Assembly (NCBI GenBank): GCA_015501595.1
Contig: JADNRX010000020.1
Location: 248,001 to 312,000 of the forward strand
Origin: Hymenopellis radicata
Lineage: Eukaryota > Basidiomycota > Agaricomycetes > Agaricales > Physalacriaceae
Direction of reading: 5' to 3'
Length of the DNA stretch: 64,000 nt
This document shows positions 21,563 to 33,813 of the stretch, piece after piece. Each line of letters opens with the position of its first letter. The first letter of the stretch is position 1. Made by a program: the position numbers and the translations under genes. The notes below the pieces were generated by a model. The model ran no database searches. It saw nothing but the letters and a program-made list of their open reading frames with translations, and was not told where the DNA came from.

Positions 21563-23245
21563 TCACGGGTTCCAGGTGTTTTTCTCGAGATTCTGAGATA
21601 GCAGTCAGCGCGCGCTCAAGATCGTAAGTCATATTGAGACGTACTAATGGTTGATGGCTCGATAACTGCGGATCCTGGAAATTATCCATATCAGTCGGCA
21701 CTGCTGGCTGCTTGCCGCCCCGCCGTCGGTACTCCTTCATGTTCTTTTTATACTTCTTCGCCCCATCATGCACATTTAGAGCAGATTTGTGGAGCTCGTG
21801 GCTGACGCTGAGCATGAGGTCCTTCAGCGAGGGGTTCGGGTTTTCTTCTATGCGAAAGTTAGTGCTAAGGCATAGACACGATATTCAAAACGCACTGAGA
21901 ATCTTGACTAGTGCGGTGGTCATTGAGTTCCCGCAGTCCTCCCATGATATCTGGCTGTCCTTGCACGAACCGAGAGATATCACTTGTGCCATTTCGTGCT
22001 CAGAGCCATCCGGCTTGCACCAGCCGTCGCACGGAAACATTGCGATGGGGCTGTCGCATAACTCTATGGGAGACATCGGCATCGCCGCCGTCGACGGCTC
22101 ATATGCTGCCTTAACGCTGAGTTTGCGGGTCTGTACACGCTGCCGACCCTCGCAATGTTGGATAGAGCTTTTCCGCGTCTTGACCATGGAGTGACTGACG
22201 CGCTTCGTTTGATAGACACCACGGGTGCTGACCAAAGGGCCGTCGTAGCCTTGCTCAAGAGCATTTTTCCGGACGTTATGGTTCCAAAGGGAGTCGGACT
22301 TGCGTCGACCCTTCGACACATATGGAACATAGACGCGGTTGCAGCGAAAATGGTCGAGGTCTACCAGTACAACATTAGTGGAGGTTTCAAGAAGGAAAGA
22401 AGTAGTATACCCAGCAGTGAGGCTGAATGGCACGAATCAAAGATTGCGATAAGCTGAGACCCTACGGGAAGCGAGTCTACGAGACGTGCTCTCAACTCCT
22501 GCACAAGGTCGTTAAATAAAAATATGAACTAGAGGAGATTAACGCACATTGTCGCGAATCATCAGTTTCTCGTCGTCCGTATCTTTTCCCTTGGCATCCA
22601 TCGGCAAAAGACCTGCGTCGTTATCAATAGGCGCCCGTGAAGTGAACTGTGTGATACTGACATTCGTCCATTCCGTCCTCTTCGGTGTTATCCTTATTCC
22701 GTATCTGTTCGACATGGCCGGAGTCTGCAACACCGTTAGTTGGACAGACGTGGGATAACATGGCGACATACAATGGAAGAAGAAGTGATCGCCAGGCTTC
22801 GCGTCGCGCACGAGGTTGTCGATCTCTCGCAACTGAATGTGATGAGCAAGAGCATGGGGGCGCGGCAAGGCGGGACATACAATATTCTCGCGCGTAGGCT
22901 GAGAACGCAGCTCTTCGCCATCGTCCATCAGTGTCACGATGTCATCGGGGGAGTAGTGGTATTCCTCTGGGCTGGATGTCAGTCAACAGCGCGGGAGGAA
23001 AACATTGAGAACTTACTTATAACGAGATCCTTCATCTGCAATACATCCACATGAGAGCCCTGTAGTTGGCCACTTCTGGCGGTGCTAGCAGAGTCCCTCC
23101 ATAACCGTTTGACGAAGCGTTGTTTGGGCCCAGCATAATTGATACCGATGAGAAGCGCCCGTCTCTTGGGTCTTGGCTCAGTAACGAGCGGCGGGGCATA
23201 AGGCCTACGAGGTCCACGATGCTTGTTGAAGTTGATGATCTTCAT
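21563..23245 (-). CDS. Type I metacaspase (peptidase C14)
   Basis: Nine exons: 23017-23245, 22881-22966, 22772-22832, 22662-22724, 22548-22612, 22411-22498, 21896-22360, 21645-21847 and 21563-21592. The total is 430 codons (429 aa) with consistent phases and introns of 47-52 nt. The p20 region has RRALLIGINY, YSPDDIVTLMDDG, the catalytic His in YSGH and the catalytic Cys in IFDSCHSASLL. The p10 region has VISLGSCKDSQISWED and ends LEKNTWNP. Metacaspases are Arg/Lys-specific cysteine proteases involved in stress, protein quality control and cell death. There is no long Pro/Gln-rich N-terminal prodomain. A short insertion (GPKQRFVKRLWRDSASTARS) follows GINYA in the first exon and might hide a splice error. 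Confidence 0.85.
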
Positions 23246-24069
23246 CGTTGCAAGAGGTCAAGCTGGGGACAGGACGGATAGCGCTTATATAAAATCTAGA
23301 AGGTTCAAAGGCACTGGTGAGGAAGGCTGTGTCGCGTTAGAACGGTAATGCAATGCTTACCTTCAAGGGTCGCGAAACGCGAAATTAACGAAAAGTGTGA
23401 AAAGGTGAACAAATAGAATACGATGAAGACGGAAGATGAAGAGAAATGAATGAAGGTGAAGGTCGAAGAGAAAGAGAGACCTGTGACCCTGACAGTGCCG
23501 CTGGCAAACTTTGACGAATTGGCCTTGTTGGCGCTTATCTGACATTCCCGCTGCATATATACCGAGGTCAGAGCTCGCTTTGTAAAGACTCAAGATACTA
23601 AGTATAGTCAGACACTCCATGTGGTCAATATGAACGCGAAACACCGCTTGTCGACGACGACAGTTGACCGACTGATATCTTACACGATGAATTGAAGTGA
23701 TGGGGCTGTGACTCCATGGAACCTGATTGTCGAACCTGTGTCGAACGGAGGCACATCTTTGACACACCGTAAATCTATGTAACGGACCTGGAAACGAACA
23801 GTAGTAACTGTAGATCCCCCAAAAACAGATCCCTCGATGTCCATTGAGCGGCTCGGCGAAAGCACGGGAGATTCGAGACCTTGGGGTAGAAGACGCGACT
23901 GCAGCCTCTACGGTACCGCTCTTCCTTCTGGGTTGGGAGTCTTAAGGAGAAATACAGTGTCATGATTTTTGAGCATCTATAAACACAGAAAGGCGTCGAT
24001 CCTTAAATCACAGGTGAGCTACAAGACTCTTCTTGTCAAAAGCAGAAATAGCATCCTCCAAATCATGAA
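23246..24069. other. Intergenic region between metacaspase and oxidase genes
   Basis: Short open frames occur on the minus strand but none has a recognisable motif or a sensible exon pattern. It should hold the metacaspase promoter (near 23250-23330) and the 3' end of the oxidase gene. Confidence 0.4.
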
Positions 24070-25613
24070 TCAGGCCCAATACCTGACGAAGACTATATCA
24101 GAAGATTGAATCTCGAGAACAGACACGGAACCCACATCGTTTGCACATCCGAAGGATAAAGTGAAACCAGAACCACCGTGACCATATGAATGAATAATGC
24201 GGCTCGCGCTTCCATCTGACCTCCGTCTTTGCTCCCTCTCGACGCGAGCGTTCATGCTTCTGAAGGGCCCAATCCCTGTACTAATGGCATACCAGGGATC
24301 GTACTTTGCGTTATCCAAACCGGGCACAAGCAATTGCAGCGGGCCCTCATGCGCTTGACCTCAGGATGCTCCAGAGTCAATTTCAGGCTCATTCCCATGC
24401 GGTTGCACCAACCCTAAGAACGAAAAGTGGCTGTATGAGAATGATTTAAGGATATCCGAAACAAAAGATAATCACCTCCGAGAATCAGAATGTCGTCGTT
24501 CCTAGGCACGATGAAACACCATATCTTCACCTATACCGCCTGTGTCGCTGGGTGAGACAACGAGCGCATCGGTAACTTTAGGGAAGGCGCGCCCATCGTT
24601 AATAACCTGGATGAGCGCGCCGCGGAGTGGATAGAGAGTGTTATCCTCAGCTAACTCGCGAGCCCCCAGGCCCGAGGCATTGACAAGCATGTCAGGCCTT
24701 GTATTCACCGAGCAAACTTTCCTCTTGATCAATCAACGGTCCGTTGACGCGTCTCGTATCAAAAGTAGCGCCCTTGCAGGTGATTATGAATCTCAGCCAG
24801 TCCAGGTACGCGACCGTGTCGATGACGGGAGCGAAGTATTGGTAAGAATCTGCGACGCCGGACTGCTGATTCACTCCATACAAGTTTATCAACGTAGCGT
24901 CGCGTCTAGCACCCTTGATCTACAATTTCCCAATCAGTCTGACGTTATGGCCGGCAAGATTTCTGGTCCAACCTCGGACGCTACGATATCCTCCCATTTC
25001 TCAAGCTGCCCTTTGTCAGCCATCTGCTCGATGTCCTCAGCAAAAAAGAAGTTGGCCATCAGCATCCGAACACCATGATCGAAGGAATCGCTCGGAGGGA
25101 CAATTGTCTGGAGCTTGTCGAATATACGATACGAAGTCATGGCCCAAATCTTAGACTTGGGTAGAGTGCCTATGAGGGTATGAGCATCATGATACAGAGG
25201 CAAGGATGAATATGTGACCTCTGTGCTCTTCTTGCCGCGCTCGCTACTCCGCAGAGGCCATTCCCAGCTAGAAACTTGAAGATTAACGAAGTCATGCTGA
25301 TATCACAACTTCAGCTTACATAGCACCGGAAATTTGTGAACCGACACGATCCTTGGCACTTGCCCATTGGTCGGAAATGATCGTTACATCGCAACCTGCA
25401 TCGAGAAGCGCCCAGGCAGTCTGTGTCGCGTTATGGAAAAATCATGTTGAATAAGAAACGTTCAAGACGTACCGTCAAGCCAGTGACACCTCCTCCGACA
25501 ATGAGAACTCGCGTCTTCTGTCCTGTAGGCATTTGTACAGGCTGTCCCAGATGGAGGACGAGCTCATCCTCGCAGCGGGTCAGGAAGAAGTTTGGCGTGA
25601 AAGCGAGCGACAT
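24070..25613 (-). pseudogene. D-amino-acid oxidase, frameshifted
   Basis: D-amino-acid oxidase is a peroxisomal FAD enzyme that deaminates D-amino acids to 2-oxo acids, ammonia and hydrogen peroxide. Exons 25473-25613, 25320-25420, 24973-25267, 24476-24919 and 24070-24413 show the FAD dinucleotide motif VLIVGGGVTGLT, SGAIWEWP, APVIDTVAYLDWL, VNASGLGARELAEDN, YPLRGALIQV and the signature RIIHSYGHGGSGFTLSFG. At least three single-base shifts break the frame: near 24695 (before DMLVNAS), near 24515 (MVFIVPRNDD needs one C removed) and near 24335 (before LVPGLDN). The C-terminus (VRYWA) lacks an obvious SKL-type peroxisomal signal. Either a recent pseudogene or an error-rich stretch of assembly. 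Confidence 0.7.
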
Positions 25614-26337
25614 ATGATGATTAGTTGAGGGACAGCATGCCCTCTTTACAGCTTGGGCCCGCCGATTCGAGTCGGAGATGGCAATTGTATCGACGATTTC
25701 GACCCGCGCCCGGAACTCTTTCTGTTGGTGGAACAAGATCTATGATGATTTGGAGCAGCGGACGACAGCGAAGAGAGCACATTTAGCGCAGTTAGTATTA
25801 TTCGAGTGATTGTGCAGCATATATAGATGTCTTGCGAGCGAGCGGCTCGAAAGCAATCAACGCGAGTCGGACTGCCGTCACTGAACGGTCTAGAACTAGT
25901 CTGTTAATATCATGCTGGATATCATACCGACCGGAATCAAGATAGTAAGCTGCGCCTCGGCGGTCTCAAGCGTGGTCGGGACGGTTCGTGGAGCGGTGGA
26001 GGGTCGTGGTTGGTGAGAGAGCCAAGACACCGGCGATCGCGGCACCCGGCCATTGCTTATATCTCCAGTCACGTGAACGGTTTCTGCTTGAACCACGATC
26101 GGAGTTGGGGCGACTCATTCTAGCACTGTCGCAAGCGTGCAACGTACTCAACATGTACGAATGTTGTCGCTTGTACTCTCTTGTACCGCATGCGACGTCC
26201 CCGCTGTCATATAAAATGTGACGGCCTAGTAATTCATGCCCGATTTTCAAATGCAGGGTGAATATTATGTTTCAACATAAAACGAACACCGAATCTTCCT
26301 TACTCTCTAGGAGTCCTACTAGGAGCTCTCTACCATC
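25614..26337. other. Intergenic region between divergent oxidase and MBOAT genes
   Basis: The two genes are transcribed away from each other, so this ~720 nt must carry both promoters. I see no further coding exon. TATAAA-like sequences occur near 25818 (ATATATAG, oxidase side) and 26210 (ATATAAAATG, MBOAT side). Confidence 0.4.
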
Positions 26338-27605
26338 ATGTCCTCTTGGTGCGTACTTCCTTCTTCAACCTTCTGTCCCCTTCTAATTGACTGCCTTTCA
26401 GTCCCGGACCAGGCTGGTTAGCCATCCCATGGGAGCTTGAACCCCTAGACGCACGGAATTACCTGTCTTTGTTCTTGCCAGCGCAACTTGGCTATTGCAT
26501 TACAGCGATTCTGGTTACACTGCCGAGAACGTACTATCTTCGCCTGGCTCTTCTTCCGTTATGGCTTTGGTGCGCGTTTCGTATTGCGACGCGTGTGGAT
26601 GTACCAGAAGACACTGGACTGGGACTCATGGTATGTTCTCGCTTGTCGACAGTGACAGGCTATTGTACTGACTTGACTCAGTCAATGGTGATGACAATAT
26701 CGATGCGTGTACTAGGGTGGTCCTTGGAGCCGCATCACTATGTACGCGTCGCAAAATACGGCGACAAGACTGACGGCCGTTCCATACCAGACATCTTGTA
26801 TGATGCGGGCGAGCTCTGCTGTAACTTCCGCGGGATAGGTTGGAACTGGTCTGTGCACACAGAACCTCTCCTGCTTGTAGAATCCCGCCGAGAATTCTCT
26901 TATTGGTGTCTCAAGTCATACGCCTTCCATGGGCTCATATTCGAGGTCGCGCTTGCCGCATATAAATTCATATTTTCTCCCGACGCTCAGTCATTCGCGC
27001 TGTTCGCCCTTCACCCGTATATAATGCGTGGTGCGGAGGCACTGGTATGGCCCATTGCGACATGGGCCACGCTTTCCGCTTACTACGTCTTCTATGCCTT
27101 TACTGGTGTCTTCGTTTTCGGACAAGATCCCGCAACTTGGCCGCCACTTTTCGACGCGCCGTGGCGCGCGACTTCGTTGACAGAATTCTGGGGCAAATGC
27201 TGGCATCGAGGCTTTCGCGACATGTTTGGACGCGCCGGCGGACGTCCCCTCTCCTACCTTTTCGGGCGCACGGGATATGTGCTTGGGACTTTTTTCATGT
27301 CCGGAATTTTCCACGATGCTACGTTCTGGGGCATATCAAGGCAGCATGGAATTTGTTGCAGCATGACGCTGTACTTTGTCATGAACGGCGTGGGCGTATA
27401 TCTGGAGTCACTCTTCAAGGGAATCACAGGGAAGAAAGTACGTGGAGTGGTAGGTTGGATGTGGATGATGGCTTGGCTGGTTAGTTGGCTGGCAATAAGC
27501 ATGTCGACTGGGTGTTTGGACGACCTGAACCGCGTGGGTCAGATGAATATTGTAGCACGGCCGGTGGTGATATTGAAGGTCATGCTGGGAAAAGATGCAC
27601 CGTAA
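26338..27605 (+). CDS. Wax-synthase-like MBOAT membrane acyltransferase
   Basis: Exons 26338-26348 (11 nt), 26402-26630 and 26682-27605 give 387 aa. The tiny first exon encodes MSS plus part of Cys and is supported by the phase of the 53 nt intron. Several hydrophobic segments are visible (for example PAQLGYCITAILVTL and LALLPLWLW). The MBOAT_2/wax-synthase core is GQDPATWPPLFDAPWRATSL, TEFWGKCWHRGFRDMF, then SGIFHDATFW with the probable catalytic His. Such fungal proteins transfer acyl or acetyl groups to alcohol groups and often appear in terpenoid or sterol pathways; no such pathway genes are next to this one. The acceptor is unknown. Confidence 0.8.
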
Positions 27606-27849
27606 GATAATGGTAGACCAACGAGAGTACTCCCAGTCCATCGACTATTTATACACGGTCCTTAGATGATGTGAAAGGAACCTTGAATATTAGAGGCAAT
27701 CATTTGAACGCCACAGTACCGCCTACTAATCCAGGAGCAATCTGCTCTACTGAGTTTTCCGTCTACAAGAACATGATGCCTGGCTATCAATAAATTTTAG
27801 AAAGAAGCGATCGAAGGAGTAAACGGACAAGCGATGAACGAATGAAGTT

Positions 27850-29547
27850 TCAAGAGACAAAAGACGCAACAGGAGGGATAAGATAGTTATCTCCTCCAGA
27901 GGTACGCGGTTGAGAATTCCGCGAATTGGGTGTGTATATCAACGCTCTAGGTCCAGGCGCAAATATTGTCGCTATCTCAATCTCCCGTTCTAAAAGAGGC
28001 GTCGTCGTTAATCCACTTGGCCGTGCAAAGCCAACCGCTGTCGGTGGCAGTAGCACGACCATGTACTAGAACTCCGTCAGCAAATAGCCCTCTTGCTGCC
28101 GCATTGAGGAACAATCACCTTGATCCTGAAATTCCCTATCCGACATGTAGGCTTTAAACTCTGGTCGAGCTTGATCTCCCCGTTCAACCTCCGTGTCCCC
28201 TCGATCACCTCTCCACCCTCCCGCGACGGCCACCACACACCATTAGCCAGATCCTCCACGGCATCAGTCCATTTCGCCGTCGCCGCCTCACTATATCTCC
28301 GGTTCCCCAGAGGTGCCGCGGCTTTCATACCGGTCAAATTGGAATGATTGTACAGCGCCGCATCTTTGTTGAACGCCGTCACATACCGCCTCAGTCGCAC
28401 ATGAATAGCAGAGGATGTGGCCACGAGGTCGAGGGCCTGCTCATCCATGCAGGTGACGCTCATGAAGCATGGGACAGATGTGCCTCTCGTGTAGCAGAGC
28501 TATTTACAGTGACGGGGAAGGAAGGGATCGGTGAGAAGTTCGACCGCAATGAAGAGTTACACTCACAGGCTTTGCAAGGTATAACTAGCACCATACATAC
28601 GATCAGTTCGTGAAGAAATGTTTGAATTCTAAACTTACCTGGCAGTTGACATTTACTTGGCGATTTGAAAAAAGTGTACCGTTCACGGAACAAGGGGGTA
28701 GAAGCTGCCACCCCTCTGGGTCCGCCTCCGGTCCTAGCAGCGGGCTATTCTCTTGATAGGCAAGTCGACGAAGAAAGGAAGGAGGGTCAGGTCGCGTCAG
28801 TGGTACATAGGCAATCATAGTTTGTATTCTGTGAAATCGCGATCAAAATCAAGGCTCAGCCATGACGGAAGATATTTACCGCGAATTCGAGGATGCGAAT
28901 CCCGTTCGCTTCATGTTGACGACTAGATCATACTGAACACTGGCCTGTACGTTCTTCTCCAAAAATGTCTGAGGAAGGCGAAATGGACCAGCATGAGTCT
29001 GAGCATCGGTCTCATCAACAGTAATTTCCTTAGGGATGTCCAGAGAAAATGGCCATTCGTTCTGGCCGTGCAATTTTTCATGCGGGTTGGACCGCTCCCA
29101 TAGTACGGTGTTAAGCTCAAGGAATTTCCAAGAGTTCAGAGGTCCTGTCATGAGTCATGACCTGACCCTGAAGCTATCCAAGTCAACCAGGAACGAAAGG
29201 TAGAGAGGTACGTAGAGATGACAAACCACAAGATGAATTGACTTGATACTTTCGTTCTTCTTGAGATCCAGTACCAGTGAGCCATTGACTTTGTCGCCTT
29301 CAGCAAATGTCGGCATTTGCTGGGATGATCGTGAGCGACTCTGGACCTTGAGCGTGGCCCATGCAGTTCCATTTCCCGAAAGCAGTTCGTATTTGTGCTC
29401 TACCGGCGGGCGGGGTTGTGGCGCGGTCCGCGGACGCCGTAAACTTAGTGTAGGAGGGCTGTACGAAGGAAGATCGATATCAGAACGTGCCGACAGAGAG
29501 CTTGGATAGCTCGGAGGTCCCGAGCTCACACTAGCAGCGTCGTTCAT
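27850..29547 (-). pseudogene. Arrestin-like protein, paralogue A, broken by a 7-bp duplication
   Basis: Exons 29227-29547, 28880-29173, 28639-28828, 28567-28584 (18 nt), 28119-28499 and 27850-28065. The arrestin-N-like fold shows HKYELLSGNGTAWATLKVQS, LPQTFLEKNVQASVQYDLVV, NSPLLGPEADPEGWQL, PLCYTRGTSVPCFMSV and a C-terminal APGPRALIYTPN. These proteins are usually adaptors for ubiquitin-dependent endocytosis. The exon sum is one base over a whole number of codons. The cause is a tandem GTCATGA duplication at 29147-29160. Removing one copy joins LQGQVMTGPLNSWKFLELN and matches intact paralogue B at 37619. Apart from this the gene is open. Confidence 0.75.
28567..28584 (-). other. 18-nt microexon of arrestin paralogue A
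   Basis: Encodes LYLAKP between CTAG and GTGAGT splice borders. The equivalent exon of paralogue B (38597-38614) is also exactly 18 nt and encodes FSLPKP. Conservation of position, length and phase in both genes supports it as real. Confidence 0.7.
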
Positions 29548-30403
29548 GAAGGACGGGAAGAGAACAAGGTGAGCTGTTATTGGTCCTCGGCACGCTGAGA
29601 TCGTGCCATGTAGTCTAGTTTCATTCGCCGGCCCTTTACCGCAGCTCAACTTTTGCATCATGTGACCAGCTTACCTTAGCATCAAATTTAAATTAGCTTG
29701 TCGCTGCCTTTCTTTCCAATGCCCTCGGACGCGTCAACGACGCTGTTTGCCTTTCATTCTCTTCATTGGGGGGTCGCCCCGAACCCCCGAACCCATAAGT
29801 TACCGACAAAGTGGAAATGAAGCAAAACGGCGCAACAGGGCGCTGAGTGGATCACGTGAATTTGTCCAAATGCGTAAGTTTGGTCACGTGAATTTGTCCA
29901 AATAAGTAAATTCACGTGCAGGTTGGAGTCTTTTTCCGAGCTCCTATAAGGGCGCGGCGTATGAAAGCAGACTCTAGATCAAAGTGTCAGCTTTGATCGA
30001 GTCTGCCTAAGGGAGACTACGTGCCATGTGGATGTGGGATGGGTTCCAGATCAAGATGAAATGAATGAATGGGCAGAGCGGTTCAAATCTGAGATAGACG
30101 CCTACACCGTCAAAAAAAATCAGGTCCCGTATGGTAACGATTATCGAAAATCGGACGAGAGAGTATGTGGTCCAGTAGAATGGGTAAGTAGAAATTCTAG
30201 TCAATCAAGCAATCAAGCCGTGCCCGATAGCCAGGAGTAGGGGTCCGACTGAGAGCATTCCTTTGTTGGACCAGGTCAAATTACCGTCGTGGTTCAAGTC
30301 AACTGGGCTGACAGTGACTCGCGTTACGCGTTATGACGCATCGATTGGTGATCGAGAATCTTCAATCGCAACCACCACCACCTCCTCCGTCACTTTCTCA
30401 AGT
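29548..30403. promoter_or_regulatory. Divergent promoter region with repeated CACGTG boxes
   Basis: Lies between arrestin A (minus) and ZPR1 (plus). CACGTG palindromes occur at 29853, 29885 and 29913. The first two sit in an 18-bp direct repeat CACGTGAATTTGTCCAAA, 32 bp apart. CACGTG is the classic binding site of bHLH factors such as Cbf1/Pho4-type proteins. No coding exon is evident; the frame near 30049-30240 has no recognisable motif. Confidence 0.45.
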
Positions 30404-32139
30404 ATGGCTCAGAAAGAGGAGCTCTTTCCGTCCATCAGAACTGCCGCAGAGCGCACAGATCTACTACCCGAGACTGAGGATAATGATGATGAGAGTGAAG
30501 AAAAGGCGACCCAGGAGGTCGAATCTCTTTGCATGGAATGTGGTCAACAGGTCTGTAAGTTGATCAGAAGATATTCAGTAACTCTTATGATGTTATTAGT
30601 AGGGAATTACTAGACTGCTCTTGACATCTATCCCGTTCTTCCGCGAGGTCGTTGTCATGTCATTTAGATGTGAACATTGCGGGGCCACAAACAACGAAAT
30701 CCAATCCGCTGGAACCATACGGCGTACGTACAATAATCCTCCCGCTAATAACCCACCAAAATTGATCTGCTTTCAGCTGAAGGAGCAGTGTACACAGCCC
30801 GTATCCTCGCTAGATCTGACCTCGACCGTCAAATTGTTCGCTCCCCCAGCTGCGAGATCGTCATTCCTGAATACGAGTTAACTCTTCCTGCATCCCAACG
30901 TGGACAGCTCACCACGGTTGAGGGTCTTATCCGTGATGTTATTACGGATCTCAGCACGGATCAACCCCTTCGCCGCATCCAGGACGAGGACGGACACAAC
31001 AAGATTGAAACGCTTCTTGATAAACTAAAGCCGATAATTGGAGAGGATGACTCTGACGACGAGACGGACGAGAAGGTTATTACCAAGGCGTCCACGAAGG
31101 AGCTTCCGATGCCGGCCTTCACCCTGCGTCTGGACGATCCAGCGGGCAACTCGTTTATAGAGTTTGTCGGCAGCATGGCGGACCCAAAATGGAACATGAG
31201 GACGTACCCACGTTCCCTGGAGCAGAACGTCGCGCTAGGCTTGGTCTCGGCTGACGAAGCTGCCTCCAATAAGGCGGTCATCAAGGAGGGTGACGAGGAC
31301 GAAGAGATTGGAGGTGGAGATACCGGGGTAAATGAAGAAATTTTCGTCTTCCACGGCTCTTGTTCCAGCTGCGGTCATCCTCTGGACACCCTAATGAAGA
31401 AGGTTAACATACCGTATTTCAAGGTAGACCCTTCCCTTCAGTTACCTGTGATTTCTAATGCGTCTTATACTTTAGGATGTTCTCATCATGTCGACGAGTT
31501 GCGACAGGTGTGGCTACCGAGATAATGAAGTCAAGTCTGGTGGTGCTATCTCTGATAAAGGAAAACGAATCACCCTCAAGGTCGAAGATCGGGAGGATCT
31601 CAGTCGAGATATTCTCAAGGTTAGTTTCAGGCTCACGTTCTGTCTGAATCTAACACCGCAATGTATAGAGTGACACCGCGGGATTGCATGTACCCGAGAT
31701 TGATCTGGTCCTCTCACATGGAACGCTTGGAGGGCGCTTCACGACCCTCGAAGGCATTCTCGAGCAGGTGTATGAGGAACTCAACGAGAAGGTCTTCACC
31801 GGCGATTCGGCCGTAGTAGGCGAAGACAAGGTGCCCTTCGAGTTGTTCTTGGGCAAACTGAAGGAGGTACGTTTATGTGTTCTCTTTCCTCTTGCGTCAA
31901 ATGACGGGTGCCTTTAGGTCAAAAACGCGGAACGCCCATTCACTTTGATCATTGACGATCCATTGGCGAACTCGTATGTGCAGAACTTGTACGCGCCCGA
32001 TCCCGATCCGAACATGACGATCGAGGTCTATGATAGGACGTGGGAACAGAATGAAGAGCTGGGGTTGAATGATATCAAGGTTGAAAATTATGAGGAGGAG
32101 GCGGCGGATGGGGCAGAGAAAGTGGCAGTTGCCTCATGA
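30404..32139 (+). CDS. ZPR1: ZPR1 zinc-finger protein
   Basis: Six exons, 30404-30550, 30603-30723, 30777-31423, 31476-31619, 31669-31866 and 31918-32139, sum to 493 codons (492 aa), with introns of 49-53 nt. ZPR1 has two tandem zinc-finger/alpha-helical-domain modules, both visible. Module 1 is CMECGQQ...CEHCG followed by [20 protein letters not shown]. Module 2 is CSSCGHP...CDRCGY followed by [23 protein letters not shown]1 is an essential folding chaperone for translation elongation factor eEF1A, shuttling between cytoplasm and nucleus. The start ATG at 30404 gives the usual short N-terminus before the first finger. The gene is intact although flanked by transposon insertions. Confidence 0.92.
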
Positions 32140-33177
32140 CATGATTTACATTATAGACGTAAAGGAGATTTTGAACCACATAGATGTATTTTCTGTCTTG
32201 TTATACCTTGAATGAGTGTACCGTAGGCGGATTGGTCGAGGTTGATTTTGGATTTCCGATTTTGGATTTCGGTCTAGGGTTACGTCGCGTGACCTTCTCA
32301 ACCACTTTCTCGCGCCCACTCGTTTGCAGTCCACAGACCACAGACCAGGGCTCTGCGTGAGATTACATGTGGCGCACATTGATACAGGGAATATATATGT
32401 GCCTTATTTGCCCGTTGATGATATCAGTCCGCCATGTTCGACAACACCGCCACCACGTAATCTTGGAACACCTGGGGAACACCGACGTCGCATACACGCT
32501 TTGGATGAGCGAAAGAAGGTGTTCACTATTCTCTTTTTTCTCAGCTTTTGTTATGAGGATGGCGCTTTGCTAACCTGGCAATCCCGCCATCCAGCCCAAT
32601 GAAGTAAGTTCAATCTTACTTATCCTTTAACTAAGCGCGTCTAATACTTGTTACCCGTGTAGTAAGACGAGCGAGGAGGCCAGAATCTTTACGAAGGTAT
32701 GCCGTCCGTCGGCAGGATTTCATTGCCTCCGGCTCACCTCACGAGTCACGACTAGAGTCTGAGCAGAAGGGCTTCGTCTTCATTGGTGTTCTTCATGCAT
32801 ATGTCATCATTCTGCTCGCGCCACCGCTACATTCCGTGGACTCGTCACTTGGCTGCGCGCCGGTGAATGTCGACTTTGCTAGTACGCGCCGGTCGTATTC
32901 CTGTCTACACGATGGTATGAGTCATGACCGCCAGACTCGCAAGTTCGGACAGTCGATTGAAATTCTGGACATTGGTGACCACCGTGGGAACACCTCGCTC
33001 TGCGGCGGGAGTTTTCTGGTCTCTGGACGCTCCGACGCTGAGTTTGAGTCTTTGAGACGACGCCCTGGCTCTGTGTCAAGCACCCTTTCCTCGGATGCAT
33101 GACACCGTTGCTTGTAAGTCATCTCTATATCTGCCTGTAAGTACTTCCCGCTGTTCTTTGACATTTTATTACTTCTG

Positions 33178-33813
33178 CAAGGGGGTTCCGGACTTAAAGT
33201 CCGATACACCCGGTAGGTAGGTACGGAGGTCTGAAAAAAGTTTTTTGTACCACCTTAAATATGACAATAGAGGACACTTAAACAAGTCTTAGGACTCCAA
33301 TTAAGTCTTTAACTAGTGAAAATACTATACATGTAACATATTTCCTATGCTAGCTTCAGTACCGCCGGGTCAAGCCAAGGCTGGGCTACTGTAGTATTTC
33401 GACCGTAAGTTCACAAAATTTTGAATTTTTCGACCTTCCCACGCCCGATAAGTGATCGGAGGCGTTTTCCGGTGTCCGATAAGGAAATTCAGAGGCCTTG
33501 TGACCTGTGACGTGAACTTACGGTCGAAATAGGACAGTAGTACCCTTATGGTCCCGTAAGTTCTCTGAGATATAATTAGTCCTAGTTTCAATGCTCTCAG
33601 TAATTGAATATATCAGCTACAGATGATTCACAAAAGTGTCATAGACAAATTCTTGATTAAGGTGGCGCTCGAGACCCTAATTAGGCTGCCCCGCCAAAGG
33701 CGGGATCACGTGCACTTACCATATATGGTAAGTGAGGTAGGTAGGGTCAAGCTTAAGGGCTGAAAAAAATTAAACAGCCCAGTGTACAAAATTATAATTT
33801 TGGAACCCCCTTG
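33178..33813. mobile_element. hAT-type MITE nested in the larger element
   Basis: A 12-bp inverted repeat CAAGGGGGTTCC at 33178 and its complement ending at 33813, flanked by an exact 8-bp duplication TACTTCTG (33170-33177 and 33814-33821). An 8-bp target duplication and a CA-G-rich end fit the hAT superfamily. It is 636 bp and non-coding, and contains a third insertion at 33389-33537. Confidence 0.8.
33389..33537. mobile_element. Fold-back TA MITE, innermost member (149 bp)
   Basis: Ends read CTGTAGTATTTCGACCGTAAG and, inverted, ACTTACGGTCGAAATAGGACAG, with TA on each side. It is a short member of the family also found at 48193, 48467, 56970 and 58298 (shared end core TTTCGACCG). It sits inside the hAT MITE, giving three nested insertions. 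Confidence 0.65.

Noticed and set aside
30049..30240. Small plus-strand frame upstream of ZPR1
   Set aside because: No ATG in good context, no motif and no splice connection to the ZPR1 start at 30404.
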